DNA of 64,000 bases from Natrarchaeobius oligotrophus. GTDB taxonomy: Archaea; Halobacteriota; Halobacteria; Halobacteriales; Natrialbaceae. Positions 16,965 through 25,617 of this stretch are shown piece by piece. Both the position numbers and the translations under genes were made by a program. A model generated the notes under the pieces. That model worked only from the letters and a program-made list of their open reading frames with translations, was not told where the DNA came from and did not search any database. Within the stretch, counting starts at the first letter, position 1. Each line of letters begins with the position of its first letter. The DNA lies in contig NZ_REFZ01000007.1 of the NCBI RefSeq assembly GCF_003841465.1, positions 124,001 through 188,000 on the forward strand. Reading direction: 5' to 3'.

Positions 16965-18107
16965 ATGGACTTCGAGCTACCTGACGAACACCGAATGATC
17001 CAGGAAACCGTCAGGGACTTCTGCGAGACGGAGATCGAGCCGATCGCCCAGGAGATCGAAGACGAACACCGGTTTCCGGCGGCGGTCTTCGATCAGCTCG
17101 CCGAACTCGACGTGATGGGCGTTCCGATCGCCGAGGAGTACGGCGGCCTCGGCGGCGACACGCTCATGTACTCGCTGGTGGCCGAGGAGATCGGTCGCGT
17201 CTCCGGCTCGGTCGGCCTCTCGTACGTCGCGCACGTCTCGCTGGCCTCCAAGCCGCTCGAGCTGTTCGGAACCGACGAGCAAAAGCGCCGGTGGCTCCGG
17301 CCGCTCGCGGAGGGGGAGTACTTGGGCGGCTGGGCGCTGACCGAACCCAAAAGCGGTTCGGACGCCTCCGATATGGACACGACCGCCGAACGGGACGGCG
17401 ACGAGTGGATCCTCGACGGGACCAAACAGTTCATCACGAACGCCTCCGAGGCGGGTTCGATCCTCGTCAAGGCGGTCACCGATCCCGACGCCGGCTACGA
17501 CGGCATCTCGACGTTCATCGTCGATCCCCGCGAGGACGACGGCTTCGAAGTGACGACGGTGTGGGACAAGCTCGGACTCAACGCGTCGCCGACCTGTGAG
17601 ATCCGACTCGAGGACGTTCGCCTCCCCGAAGACCGTCTCCTCGGCGAGGAGGGCGACGGCTGGGAACAGACCAAAACGACGCTCGACGGCGGGCGGATCT
17701 CGATCGCAGCGCTCTCGACGGGGCTGGCACAGGGCGCGTACGATCACGCGAGAGCGTACAGCAACGAGCGCGAACAGTTCGGCCGGCCGATCTCGAAGTT
17801 CGACGCGATCCGGGACACGATCGTCGACATGCACCGCAAGACCGAGCGAGCGCGATTGCTCACCTACCGGGCGGCACGCACGTACGACGCCGGCGAGCCG
17901 GTGACACGGGAGTCGGCTCTGGCGAAACTCGACGCCAGCGAGGCCGCCCGCGAGGTGGCGGAGGACGCCGTTCAGGTGCTCGGTGGCTACGGCTACACCA
18001 CCGACTTCGCACCCCAACGATTCTACCGGGACGCGAAGCTGATGGAGATCGGCGAAGGAACGAGCGAAATTCAGCACCTCGTCATCGGCCGGGAGCTCGG
18101 CCTGTAA
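16965..18107 (+). CDS. Acyl-CoA dehydrogenase
   Basis: A 380-residue flavoprotein that introduces the alpha-beta double bond in acyl-CoA. It has the FAD/substrate motif GWALTEPKSGSDASDM, the KQFITNASEAGS segment and EREQFGRPISKFDAI. At the C-terminus GGYGYTTDFAPQRFYRD and IGEGTSEIQ are typical of short/medium-chain enzymes. The ATG at 16965 is supported by gcgtttattcc about 27-35 bases upstream. It starts a probable two-gene unit with the small membrane protein at 18111. A second acyl-CoA dehydrogenase sits at 34522, so fatty or branched acid breakdown is likely; the substrate is not assigned. Confidence 0.93.
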   Translation: MDFELPDEHRMIQETVRDFCETEIEPIAQEIEDEHRFPAAVFDQLAELDVMGVPIAEEYGGLGGDTLMYSLVAEEIGRVSGSVGLSYVAHVSLASKPLELFGTDEQKRRWLRPLAEGEYLGGWALTEPKSGSDASDMDTTAERDGDEWILDGTKQFITNASEAGSILVKAVTDPDAGYDGISTFIVDPREDDGFEVTTVWDKLGLNASPTCEIRLEDVRLPEDRLLGEEGDGWEQTKTTLDGGRISIAALSTGLAQGAYDHARAYSNEREQFGRPISKFDAIRDTIVDMHRKTERARLLTYRAARTYDAGEPVTRESALAKLDASEAAREVAEDAVQVLGGYGYTTDFAPQRFYRDAKLMEIGEGTSEIQHLVIGRELGL

Positions 18108-18110
18108 CCC

Positions 18111-18326
18111 GTGATCGTTCCCACCGCCGGTCTGATGCTCGTCGCACTCGGCGTCGCCGGCGTCCGGTACGCGCCCGCGATCGTCGAATCCCAGCACCGC
18201 CAGGGGATGGCCCCCCTCGAGGACGAGACGATCGACGACGCCGATCGCGTCCGCGCGACGAAGGGAACGGGACTGGTCGTCGCGCTCGTCGGCGTCGGCC
18301 TGCTCGCGTACTGGTTCGTCGGATGA
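18111..18326 (+). CDS. Small two-helix membrane protein (71 aa), GTG start
   Basis: A 71-residue protein beginning with GTG three bases after the acyl-CoA dehydrogenase stop. It has hydrophobic helices at residues 2-20 and 50-70, with a hydrophilic loop rich in Asp and Arg between them. The tight spacing says it is translated from the same message. No family is recognised. Confidence 0.7.
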   Translation: MIVPTAGLMLVALGVAGVRYAPAIVESQHRQGMAPLEDETIDDADRVRATKGTGLVVALVGVGLLAYWFVG

Positions 18327-18485
18327 TCCGCGTCTTCGTTCGACCCACGCCCCGTCCCTGAGGGGTAACGACGGTATCGTCGCTCGGAGGGAGTATCGGA
18401 GCTGTCCATAGATTTCGGGTGACGAACCGAGACGCGATGTCGAAGGATCGACTTCGAAACCGCCGGGTGGCTACGACAATCCATA

Positions 18486-19235
18486 TCAGTCGTCGAGGTG
18501 GTCGTCCGCGACCGCTTCCTCGAGGACGCTTTCGTCGTCCGCGTCGAACTCCGCGTTCGCGTCCGCATCGACGGCGGGGACGACGCCCTCCGCGAGCGTC
18601 CGGACGGTCTCGAGTTCGCCGTCCCGGAGCCGCCGCGGGTAGACGCCGACCGTCGCCACGAAGTCGTCGTCCGTTTCGACCGCCTCGCTGACGTGGAGGT
18701 CGGCGTCGACGCTTCTCCCGAAGCGGTCGATCTCGCCGACGTATCGCGAGTGCACCGTCGACTGATCCAGGACGGTTACGGTGCGTTCGGTTTCGAACTG
18801 CACGTCGTCGAGGGGATCGACGGCTCGTTCGATCTCGGCGACGAGTTCGTCCGCCGACATCCCTCCGACGGGGTTGTACTCCCTGCCGACGAACTCGACT
18901 CGCGGCGTCGACAGGACCACGAACGCGGCGGTGCGTTGTTCGCCCAGCGGCCCCGCGTCGATCGATTTGCCGTACTCCGTCAGGTAGTTGATCGCGGTGA
19001 CGTCCTCGGTGACGGGACCGACGCCGACTTCGCGCTCGGACGCGACGGACTCGACCACCACTGGTTCGTAACCGGTCTCCTCCCAGACGCTCGAGTCGAC
19101 GCCCGCCGGCGACGATTCGTACTCGGTCAGACTGGCGCGTTCGAGACAGCCGGCGACGCACCCGAGCGTCGCCGCCGCGAGCGCGCCGATGGTTTCCCTG
19201 CGTCCGATCGTCTTCCAATCCGGGTGGTCGGTCAT
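18486..19235 (-). CDS. Tat-exported lipoprotein (DUF6517-like)
   Basis: A 249-residue exported protein. The N-terminus has a twin-arginine-like motif (GRRETIG), a hydrophobic stretch and the lipobox LGCVAGC, so it should be lipid-anchored on the outer face of the cell membrane at Cys 28. The mature part is acidic, has no cysteines beyond the N-terminus, and ends in a run of Asp/Glu (FDADDESVLEEAVADDHLDD). The start at 19235 (MTDHPDW) places the signal correctly; the upstream in-frame start at 19259 would bury it. I recall this family as DUF6517 in haloarchaea but cannot confirm. Function unknown. Confidence 0.75.
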   Translation of the reverse strand: MTDHPDWKTIGRRETIGALAAATLGCVAGCLERASLTEYESSPAGVDSSVWEETGYEPVVVESVASEREVGVGPVTEDVTAINYLTEYGKSIDAGPLGEQRTAAFVVLSTPRVEFVGREYNPVGGMSADELVAEIERAVDPLDDVQFETERTVTVLDQSTVHSRYVGEIDRFGRSVDADLHVSEAVETDDDFVATVGVYPRRLRDGELETVRTLAEGVVPAVDADANAEFDADDESVLEEAVADDHLDD

Positions 19236-19385
19236 ACGTGTGCGATCGATCGGACCCAACGGACCACGCCTCGACAGGTAAAGTCGGTCCCTGCGCTCGC
19301 GCCGATATCGGAGTCGCTCGGAGGGTTGAGACCGCCCTTTCGAACCGTCGCGTCGGCCGTCTCCGGTGACGACACCGATCCGCCG

Positions 19386-19829
19386 TCACTTGCGGCGTCG
19401 GTTCGTCCGGGTCAGGTACAAGACCACGACGTAGCCGATCCCCGAGAGCGCGAGCGCGATCAGAACGTTCCCGATGAGCAACTGCTGGACGACCGTCCAG
19501 GCCGATTCGGTGACGGTCTCTCCGTCCGGGATCGGATCAGTCCCGAGCACCGTCGCGCCGACCTGGAAACTCGCCAGATACACTGCCGGCTTGACCGCCG
19601 GGTTGAGCACCGCGACGGAGGCGAAGATGGCGGGCTTGCTGATCCACGACCACACCGAGACGAGGACGAAAAACAGTCCGATTCCGAGTCCGCCCGTCGG
19701 CATCGCCGTAACGAAGATCCCGATCGCGAAACTCGAGGCGACCTGATGCGGCGTGTGTTCCGCACGAAATGCTGCCGTCAGTTCGCGTCGAATCCGATCG
19801 CGGTACACGGCGAGCCGTTCCCCCAACAT
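19386..19829 (-). CDS. DUF2062 membrane protein
   Basis: A 147-residue membrane protein of the DUF2062 family. The signature region HTPHQVASSFAIGIFVTAMPTGG (residues about 25-47), with its Gly/Pro-rich turn, begins the domain. Three hydrophobic helices follow, around residues 48-65, 66-88 and 112-138. The C-terminus is basic (TRTNRRRK). Function in archaea is unknown; in bacteria the domain is often fused to glycosyltransferases. Confidence 0.85.
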   Translation of the reverse strand: MLGERLAVYRDRIRRELTAAFRAEHTPHQVASSFAIGIFVTAMPTGGLGIGLFFVLVSVWSWISKPAIFASVAVLNPAVKPAVYLASFQVGATVLGTDPIPDGETVTESAWTVVQQLLIGNVLIALALSGIGYVVVLYLTRTNRRRK

Positions 19830-19902
19830 CCTCCTGAACAGTACAGAAACCCTGACGGCAAAAAGATGTCGAGACGAACCGAGAGATTCCCGAACGGGTC
19901 GG

Positions 19903-21159
19903 TTACGGGAAGCTTCCGGCTTCGTCGAACGCGTCGGCTACCCGCTGCATCGCGACGACGTAGGCCGCGGTGCGCGGGTTGTCGAGGTCGTTCTCCTCGA
20001 TCGTCTCGACGAGTGCGTCGAAGGCGTCGACGATGACTTCCTCGAGTTCGGCGTTGACTTTCTGTTCGGTCCAGTAGAACCGCTGGCGGTTCTGGACCCA
20101 CTCGAAGTACGAGACGGTGACGCCGCCCGCGTTGGCGAGAATGTCGGGGATGACGAAGACGTCCTCGCTCTCGAGTACGCGATCGGCCTCGGGCGTCAGC
20201 GGCCCGTTCGCGGCCTCGGAGATGACGTCGGCGGTGACGTCCTCCGCGAGGTCGCCGTCGATCGCGTTCTCGAGGGCCGCGGGGATCAACAGATCGACGT
20301 CGAGGGTCAGCACCTCATCGTTGGTGAGTTCCTCCTCGCTTTCCGGGTAGCCGACGACGCTTCCGGTTTCGTTCTTGTGATTCTTGGCCGCCACGGGGTC
20401 GAAGCCGTCGGGGTTGTAGATGCCGCCGCTCGAGTCGCTCGCGGCGACGACGGTCGCACCCATCTCGTCGATCAGCTTCGCGGCGATCCAGCCGGCGTTC
20501 CCGTAGCCCTGGACGGCGACGGTCGCGCCCTCGAGGTCCTTGCCGAGGTAGTCGAACGCCTCGCGTGCCGCGATGACCGTCGAGCGACCGGTCGCCTCGA
20601 CGCGGCCCTCGCTGCCGCCGCTGGCGAGATTCTTGCCGGTGATGACGCCGGGTTCCGTGGTGTTTTCGAGCGTCTCGTACGTGTCTTTGATCCAGTTCAT
20701 CTCGCGCTGGCCCGTGTTCACGTCGGGTGCGGGGATGTCTCGGTCCTCGCCGATCATCGGCCGCAGCTCTTTCGCGAACGCGCGGGTGAGCCGTTCGAGT
20801 TCGCTCTCGGAGTACTCGTCGGGATCGACGACGATGCCGCCCTTGCCGCCGCCGAGCGGAATGTCGACGATCGCGGTCTTGTAGGTCATCCAGCCTGACA
20901 GCGCCTTGACCTCGTCGCGCGAGACCTGCGGGTGGTAGCGAATTCCGCCCTTGTACGGGCCGCGGTCGCCGTTGAACTGCGAGCGAAACGCCTTGAATCG
21001 CTCGAGCGAGCCGTCGTCGAGTTCGACGGTCAGGTTCGTCTCGAGCACCCGCTCGGGGTGTTTGAGACGCTCGATTACGTCGTCGTCGATCTCGAGGTAC
21101 GACGCAGCCTCGTCGATCTGCGACTGCAGACTTTCGAACGGATTTGCACTCTCGGACAT
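19903..21159 (-). CDS. gdhB: Glutamate dehydrogenase (Glu/Leu/Phe/Val family)
   Basis: A 418-residue cytoplasmic enzyme that interconverts glutamate with 2-oxoglutarate and ammonia. Visible landmarks are [14 protein letters not shown] (glutamate/ketoglutarate binding), the catalytic-Lys region [14 protein letters not shown], then [16 protein letters not shown] and the dinucleotide-binding [10 protein letters not shown]. Its length is typical of hexameric archaeal GDH. On the minus strand CTTATTTTAG (21181-21190) lies 22-31 bases before the ATG. Haloarchaea usually have several paralogues, so NAD or NADP preference is not assigned, and the symbol is tentative. Confidence 0.93.
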   Translation of the reverse strand: MSESANPFESLQSQIDEAASYLEIDDDVIERLKHPERVLETNLTVELDDGSLERFKAFRSQFNGDRGPYKGGIRYHPQVSRDEVKALSGWMTYKTAIVDIPLGGGKGGIVVDPDEYSESELERLTRAFAKELRPMIGEDRDIPAPDVNTGQREMNWIKDTYETLENTTEPGVITGKNLASGGSEGRVEATGRSTVIAAREAFDYLGKDLEGATVAVQGYGNAGWIAAKLIDEMGATVVAASDSSGGIYNPDGFDPVAAKNHKNETGSVVGYPESEEELTNDEVLTLDVDLLIPAALENAIDGDLAEDVTADVISEAANGPLTPEADRVLESEDVFVIPDILANAGGVTVSYFEWVQNRQRFYWTEQKVNAELEEVIVDAFDALVETIEENDLDNPRTAAYVVAMQRVADAFDEAGSFP

Positions 21160-21180
21160 TACGCGTGGATTTCGCGGAAA

Positions 21181-21190
21181 CTAAAATAAG
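21181..21190 (-). promoter_or_regulatory. Box A promoter of glutamate dehydrogenase gene
   Basis: CTTATTTTAG on the minus strand, centred about 27 bases before the ATG at 21159, fits a haloarchaeal box A for a leaderless mRNA. A second AT-rich run (aataatttaaggaatattaa, around 21221-21240) lies further upstream. Confidence 0.55.
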
Positions 21191-21383
21191 CGTGACGAAT
21201 GCCCATGATAGTCTCTATCCAATAATTTAAGGAATATTAAGACGGTCGTATTTCGCAAAAGCCGCTATTTTTCGACTCACGACGGATGTGATACCGAGGC
21301 TGCGTCGGCGGCTGGTTCGATGGCAACCGCGAGCGGGTCGAGATCGGCGAACGGCTCCGGTCGAACCGCACCTGGTTCGGGAA

Positions 21384-22250
21384 TCAGTTCGTCTCCGTCC
21401 CGTCGGCCGCTCGAGCACGGCGGCGAATTCGTTCGGCCCGCTCGATCAGGGGTCGGTCGATCATCTCGCCGTCGACCGCGAACGCGCCGGCTCCCTCGAC
21501 GTCGGCCTCGCGTTTCGCCTCGAGGACTGACTCCGCCCACTCGCGTTGGGACTCGTCCGGAGTGAACGCGTCGTTGATCGGACCCACCTGCCCCGGATGG
21601 ATCGCCAGCTTCCCGTCGTAGCCCAGTTGGACCGAGAACGCCGCGTCTTCACACAGCAGTCGGTCGTCCTCGAAGTCGGTGACGAGCGTGTCGATGGCGT
21701 CACAGCCGTGAGCGGCCGCAGCCACGACGACGCGTTCGCGCGCGTAGAGAACCTCGGTCCCCTCGTCAGTCCGCGTCGCGCCGACGTCGGCCGAGAGATC
21801 CTCGGCCCCGAAGACCAGCGCGTCGGTCGCCGGCACTGCCGCGATCTCCGGCGCCGCGAGGACGCCCCGGGCCGTCTCGATCAACGCGAGGACCGGATAC
21901 TGGGCGTCGTAGCAGTCGACGTTCGCAACGAGACGCTCGACATCCGCCGACGAGTCGACTTTCGGAAGCATCAGGCTGTCCGGACCGTTCTCGTCGTCCG
22001 CGTCGAGGAGTTCCGCGAGATCCGCTTCGATCTCCGACGGCGTCGCGTTCACCCGAACGCAGACCTCCGCCGACGGATCGAACGCCGGATCAGCGAGGAT
22101 GGACCGGACCGCCCCTCGAGCGTCGTCTTTTCGCTCCGGGGAGACGGCGTCCTCGAGGTCGAAGACGATCACGTCGGCACCGGACCGCGGCGCTTTTCGG
22201 AGCATCTCCGGGCGGTCGCCCGGTGTAAAGAGAACGCTTCGTCGAACCAT
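21384..22250 (-). CDS. CitE/HpcH-type CoA ester lyase
   Basis: A 288-residue TIM-barrel lyase of the HpcH/HpaI-CitE family, which cleaves or forms malyl-, citramalyl- or methylmalyl-CoA. Seen in order are RRSVLFTPGDRPEML at the start, the Mg-associated FDLEDAVSP, LMLPKVDS, ALIETARGVL, LVFGAEDLSADVGATR and IHPGQVGPIN. The frame stays open upstream, but the ATG at 22250 begins exactly at the family start, with TATA-like tactttca about 25-33 bases before it. It is divergent from a MaoC hydratase gene. That pairing resembles lyase-hydratase steps of haloarchaeal acetyl-CoA assimilation, but the substrate is inferred only. Confidence 0.88.
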   Translation of the reverse strand: MVRRSVLFTPGDRPEMLRKAPRSGADVIVFDLEDAVSPERKDDARGAVRSILADPAFDPSAEVCVRVNATPSEIEADLAELLDADDENGPDSLMLPKVDSSADVERLVANVDCYDAQYPVLALIETARGVLAAPEIAAVPATDALVFGAEDLSADVGATRTDEGTEVLYARERVVVAAAAHGCDAIDTLVTDFEDDRLLCEDAAFSVQLGYDGKLAIHPGQVGPINDAFTPDESQREWAESVLEAKREADVEGAGAFAVDGEMIDRPLIERAERIRRRARAADGTETN

Positions 22251-22362
22251 ACGCGACGTAAGCGGGCGACCACCGTGAAAGTACGCGGCTTCGATCGAAC
22301 CATCGGACGTTCGAGCCGCCGGGCCCCACACGTTTTTATCGACGCTGGCCCACTCGAATCTC

Positions 22363-22827
22363 ATGAGCGGACTGTACTACGAGGAGTTCGACGTCGACGA
22401 GACGATCGAGCACGATCGCCGCCGAACGATCTCCGAGAGCGACAACCAGCGATTCTGTGATATGACGATGAACCAGCAACCGCTGCACCTCGATCGGGAG
22501 TTCGCCGCCGAGACCGAGTTCGGCGAGCGGCTGGTCAACGGTCTCTACACCATGTCGCTTGCCGTTGGCCTCTCGATTCCCGAGACGACCGACGGCACGA
22601 TCGTCGCGAACCTCTCGTACGACGACGTCAGCCACCCGAACCCGGTCTTCTGTGGCGACACGATCCGCGCACGATCGACGATAGCGGACAAACGCGAGAC
22701 GAGCGACGGCGAGCGCGGCGTCGTCACCATGCGCGTCGAGGTCTTCAACCAGCGCGACGACCTCGTCTGCGAGTTCGATCGTACCGTCCTCTCGCTGAAA
22801 CGCGAGCACGCGGAGGGCGACGAATGA
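22363..22827 (+). CDS. MaoC-family dehydratase
   Basis: A 154-residue hot-dog-fold protein of the MaoC (R-hydratase) family. It shows RTISESDNQRFCDMTMNQQPLHLD, which contains the Asp/His-type active-site segment (DxxxxNxxPLHxD), and later RLVNGLYTMSLAVG. It probably hydrates or dehydrates an acyl-CoA. A gtttttatc box lies 23-32 bases before the ATG. Its stop overlaps the start of the first PH-domain gene (ATGA), and it is divergent from the CitE-like lyase, so the two may serve one pathway. Confidence 0.88.
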   Translation: MSGLYYEEFDVDETIEHDRRRTISESDNQRFCDMTMNQQPLHLDREFAAETEFGERLVNGLYTMSLAVGLSIPETTDGTIVANLSYDDVSHPNPVFCGDTIRARSTIADKRETSDGERGVVTMRVEVFNQRDDLVCEFDRTVLSLKREHAEGDE

Positions 22828-23477
22828 CCGACTCGAGTTCCGCCCCCGACGGCCGCGCCGACTCGATCGACGACGACCTCGAGTGGCTTCCCCTGGACGA
22901 CGGCGAGACGATCGTCTGGGCGGACGGCCCCGACAGGCGAACGCTCGTGCCGGCGTTCGTCGTCGGTGTTCCGCTCGCCATCGTCCTGATCGGGATTCTC
23001 ATCATCGTCGGGGAGTACCTTCGGGTCACGAACACCCACTACGTCGTCACGGATCGCGCGCTCTACCGGAAAACCGGCGTCTTCTCGCGCGACGTCAAGC
23101 GCATCGAACACGAGAAGGTCCAGGACATCTCCTACTCACAGTCCGCACTGGGCAACGTCTTCGGCTACGGGACGGTCGAGGTCAGCACGGCCGGCGGAGC
23201 CGGCGTCGAGCTCTCGTTCAAATCCGTTCCCGACCCCCGGGCCGTCCAGCGGTTGATCAGCGACCGGATCGAACGCGATCACCGCGACGAGTCCGGACAG
23301 CGAGCGAAAGGAGACGTTCTCGAGGAGATACTCGCGGAACTCAGGGCGATCCGGACGTCGCTCGAGGAGGACGGTCGAGACGACCGACGGGACGACTTCG
23401 AGTGGGCCAGCGGCGACGACGCTCGTAGCGGGAACGACGAACCGATCGACGACGGGGCGTCTCCCCGCCATGACTGA
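22824..23477 (+). CDS. PH-domain membrane protein 1
   Basis: A 217-residue protein with a bacterial pleckstrin-homology (bPH2/YdbT-like) domain. A hydrophilic N-terminus containing DDLEWLPLDDGETIVW leads to one hydrophobic helix (about residues 43-68). The PH core follows: THYVVTDRALYRKTGVFSRDVKRIEHEKVQDISYSQS and VFGYGTVEVSTAGG (key parts YVVTDRALYRKTG and GYGTVEVST). The acidic C-terminus (from about 160) looks disordered. It overlaps the MaoC gene by four bases and the next PH gene by eight, so all three are one operon. PH proteins of this type are membrane-associated and of unknown ligand. Confidence 0.85.
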   Translation: MTDSSSAPDGRADSIDDDLEWLPLDDGETIVWADGPDRRTLVPAFVVGVPLAIVLIGILIIVGEYLRVTNTHYVVTDRALYRKTGVFSRDVKRIEHEKVQDISYSQSALGNVFGYGTVEVSTAGGAGVELSFKSVPDPRAVQRLISDRIERDHRDESGQRAKGDVLEEILAELRAIRTSLEEDGRDDRRDDFEWASGDDARSGNDEPIDDGASPRHD

Positions 23478-24075
23478 GGACTGTCGCGACCGCGACGGAT
23501 GCGTCGATGACGAGCGACTCGAGTGGCTTGCCCTGGACGCGAGAAACGACGGGACTGGCGAGACGGTCCACTGGCGTGGCGGACCGCGCATCCAGACGGC
23601 GTATCCGTGGCTCGCGATCGCGGTCATCGTCGCCGCGGGCGTGCTCGGGGCGGCGGCGCTCTCGATCGTCTCCCCGCTCGCGCTGGTCTGGCTCCCGATC
23701 GTTGCCCTCCCGGCGGCGTGGGCGTTCCTCCGCGTGAGCAGAACGGAGTACGTGATCACGTCTCGACGGATCGCGATCAGACGGGGCGTCCTGGGCGTCT
23801 CGGTCGACGTCGTCGGGCTCGAGCGCGTCCAGAACACGACCGTCACGCAACACCCGATCGGACGAGCCATCGGCTACGGGACCGTCGCAATCGAGGCCGC
23901 CAGCGGCGCGACGTTCGCGTTCAGAACCGTCGAGAAGCCGACGGCCGTCCGCGAGCGACTCGAGAGCCGACGGGCTCGCACCCGCCCGGACGAAGCTCCG
24001 GGAACGGTCGCCGAGTGGGAGGCGATCCTCGACGAGGTCCGCCGGTGGCGACGAGCGGTCGAACGACCGGCGTGA
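23470..24075 (+). CDS. PH-domain membrane protein 2
   Basis: A 201-residue paralogue of its upstream neighbour. It repeats the DDERLEWLALD opening and has two close hydrophobic helices (about residues 38-88) and the PH core TEYVITSRRIAIRRGVLG, then GYGTVAIEAASGATFAF. It ends in a basic amphipathic helix. It overlaps the first PH gene by eight bases (start 23470). Two adjacent, non-identical PH proteins suggest a hetero-oligomer at the membrane; nothing in the sequence shows its ligand. Confidence 0.85.
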   Translation: MTEDCRDRDGCVDDERLEWLALDARNDGTGETVHWRGGPRIQTAYPWLAIAVIVAAGVLGAAALSIVSPLALVWLPIVALPAAWAFLRVSRTEYVITSRRIAIRRGVLGVSVDVVGLERVQNTTVTQHPIGRAIGYGTVAIEAASGATFAFRTVEKPTAVRERLESRRARTRPDEAPGTVAEWEAILDEVRRWRRAVERPA

Positions 24076-24155
24076 GCGGCGGGTTCCGACGAACGCCGCG
24101 TTCCGCCGTCGCACACCACCGGAATCGTCTTTCGCGAGCGCTTCGACGGAGACGT

Positions 24156-24779
24156 ATGGGCGACCTGTTTCCCCAGTCGATCGAAACGGATCGTCTGCGA
24201 CTCGAGTCGATCCGATCGGATAGGCTCGACGTGCTCGAACTCTACGAGATCTGTTCGTCCGATCCGGGTATCGACGAGGTGACCGCCCACCTGACGTGGA
24301 GCCCGCACGAGACGCCGAAGGAAACCCTCGAGTTCGTCACCGAGGCCCGGACGAACCACGAATCAGGCGAGACCGGAACGTACGTGATTCGTCCTCGAGA
24401 CGGGGAAGCCGGTGCTGGCGAGATCGCCGGCCTCTGTGGGTTCGAAACCGACTGGAAGCGCCGGACGATGTCTCTCGGCATCTGGCTTCGCAGGCGGTTC
24501 TGGGGCCGTGGCTACTCGAGCGAGCGGGCGGCGGCGTTCGTCGCACTCGCGTTCGAGCGGCTCGGTCTCGACCTCGTCTCGGTCTCCGCGGACGTCGAGA
24601 ACGAACGATCGAATCGCGCGATCCGAACGTACGTCGACGCCCACGGCGGCCGACGCGACGGCCTCGTTCGAAACTGGATCGTCGTAAACGGCGAGCCGAC
24701 CGACTGCTACCGGTACAGCATCTCCCGGACGGAGTGGCGAGAGAGCGGCGCAGACGTCGCGGTGACGTTCCTCGAGTGA
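24156..24779 (+). CDS. GNAT acetyltransferase (RimJ/RimL type)
   Basis: A 207-residue N-acetyltransferase of the RimJ/RimL group, which transfers acetyl from acetyl-CoA to amino groups of proteins or small molecules. The opening IETDRLRLESIRSD is typical of the group. The acetyl-CoA pocket is seen as RRFWGRGYSSERAAAF (RxxGxGY core) and the end of the fold as VSADVENERSNRAI. The start at 24156 is chosen because upstream sequence belongs to the preceding gene's shadow frame. It lies 80 bases after the second PH gene and may be on its own promoter. Confidence 0.85.
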   Translation: MGDLFPQSIETDRLRLESIRSDRLDVLELYEICSSDPGIDEVTAHLTWSPHETPKETLEFVTEARTNHESGETGTYVIRPRDGEAGAGEIAGLCGFETDWKRRTMSLGIWLRRRFWGRGYSSERAAAFVALAFERLGLDLVSVSADVENERSNRAIRTYVDAHGGRRDGLVRNWIVVNGEPTDCYRYSISRTEWRESGADVAVTFLE

Positions 24780-24946
24780 CGGACTCACACTGACGTGAGG
24801 ACGACGAAATTGGCCCGCGAACGTTCCTCGCAGTCGGTCGCTCGGGACCGGGGGACGTCCCGTGGGATTCGTCGATTCGAAACCGTCGAGCTCGGTCTGC
24901 TGCGGCCGCCTTTCGTCCCGACGTACGTTTCGCGACGGAGCGCCAC

Positions 24947-25297
24947 TCAGACGACCAGCGAGATCATGTAGAGGTTGATGCAGACGGCGAGCACCCACGG
25001 AACGGCGAGGCCGGCCGGGACGATCGGACGGTACGCCGCCGGAAGTAACGGTCGACAGAGGAGTCCGACGGCGACCGCGAACGCCTTCAGAGCGAGCATT
25101 CCGGCGAGGCCGTATCCCTCGATTGCGCTGCGGGCGATCGGGTTCGACTCGGCCAGCCCGAGGTGAAGCCCGACGAACGTCGTCACGATATCTCCGATCA
25201 ACGAGACCGCGACGAGCACCCAGAGCAGTCGCTCGAGGTCGTGGGGCTCGAGGGAGACGGGTAGTCGGTGATGGGAGTACGCACCGTCTGAACTCAT
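24947..25297 (-). CDS. DUF5658-like membrane protein
   Basis: A 116-residue integral membrane protein with a polar N-terminus (MSSDGAYSHHRLPVSLEPHD) and about four hydrophobic helices, around residues 24-42, 55-75, 78-88 and 93-114. The ESNPIARSAIE segment after the first helix is typical of a haloarchaeal family that I recall as DUF5658. The ATG at 25297 is preferred over the long upstream extension because a Shine-Dalgarno-like GGGGAG sits 4-9 bases before it. Unlike many neighbours, it therefore seems to have a leader, and that leader has strong secondary structure. Function unknown. Confidence 0.7.
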   Translation of the reverse strand: MSSDGAYSHHRLPVSLEPHDLERLLWVLVAVSLIGDIVTTFVGLHLGLAESNPIARSAIEGYGLAGMLALKAFAVAVGLLCRPLLPAAYRPIVPAGLAVPWVLAVCINLYMISLVV

Positions 25298-25400
25298 AAA
25301 CTCCCCGCCGGAGTCGAACCGGACGTGGGGCCACCGGGAGCGCCGCGAGGCTGTACGCGGCGGTTCCACCACTCCCGGTATTGTTATGCAAAGCGTAGCG
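25298..25400 (-). promoter_or_regulatory. Structured leader before the DUF5658-like gene
   Basis: On the minus strand, ccgggag and ctcccgg (about 25378-25372 and 25340-25334) pair, enclosing a second perfect pair cgccgcg/cgcggcg with an 8-base loop and a one-sided bulge. It is followed by ccggttcgactccgg, a small T-arm-like hairpin, and then GGGGAG and the ATG. An AT-rich gcataacaata lies just upstream as a possible box A. If transcribed, it is a 60-80 base folded leader that ends at the ribosome-binding site. Confidence 0.5.
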
Positions 25401-25617
25401 ACTGCAAGCCGGTCGGTAGGCAGCGACAACTTCGTCGGTAGGCACCGATGACCGGCGTCGATCGAACGGTTGTAGCGGCGACCAACGGCGGAACGTCGCT
25501 GTCGGGAACGACCGTCTCGCGAACGCTGTTATTGGTGAGGGCGGATCCACCGGTCGACGGCTCGAACGCGCCGTCGTGGAAGCCGCCCTGAGTGACCGTC
25601 CGCTCGGTTCGAGACGG
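25298..25617. other. 320-base intergenic interval
   Basis: This lies between the DUF5658-like start and the carboxyltransferase stop, both on the minus strand. It contains the structured leader described separately, a short direct repeat (gtcggtaggca at about 25412 and 25435), and no protein gene I can support. Confidence 0.5.

Noticed and set aside
25298-25380. tRNA gene on the minus strand suggested by ggttcgactcc
   Set aside because: The T-loop-like word is there, but no 7-base acceptor stem can be paired and the T stem has only four good pairs. It fits a leader structure better.
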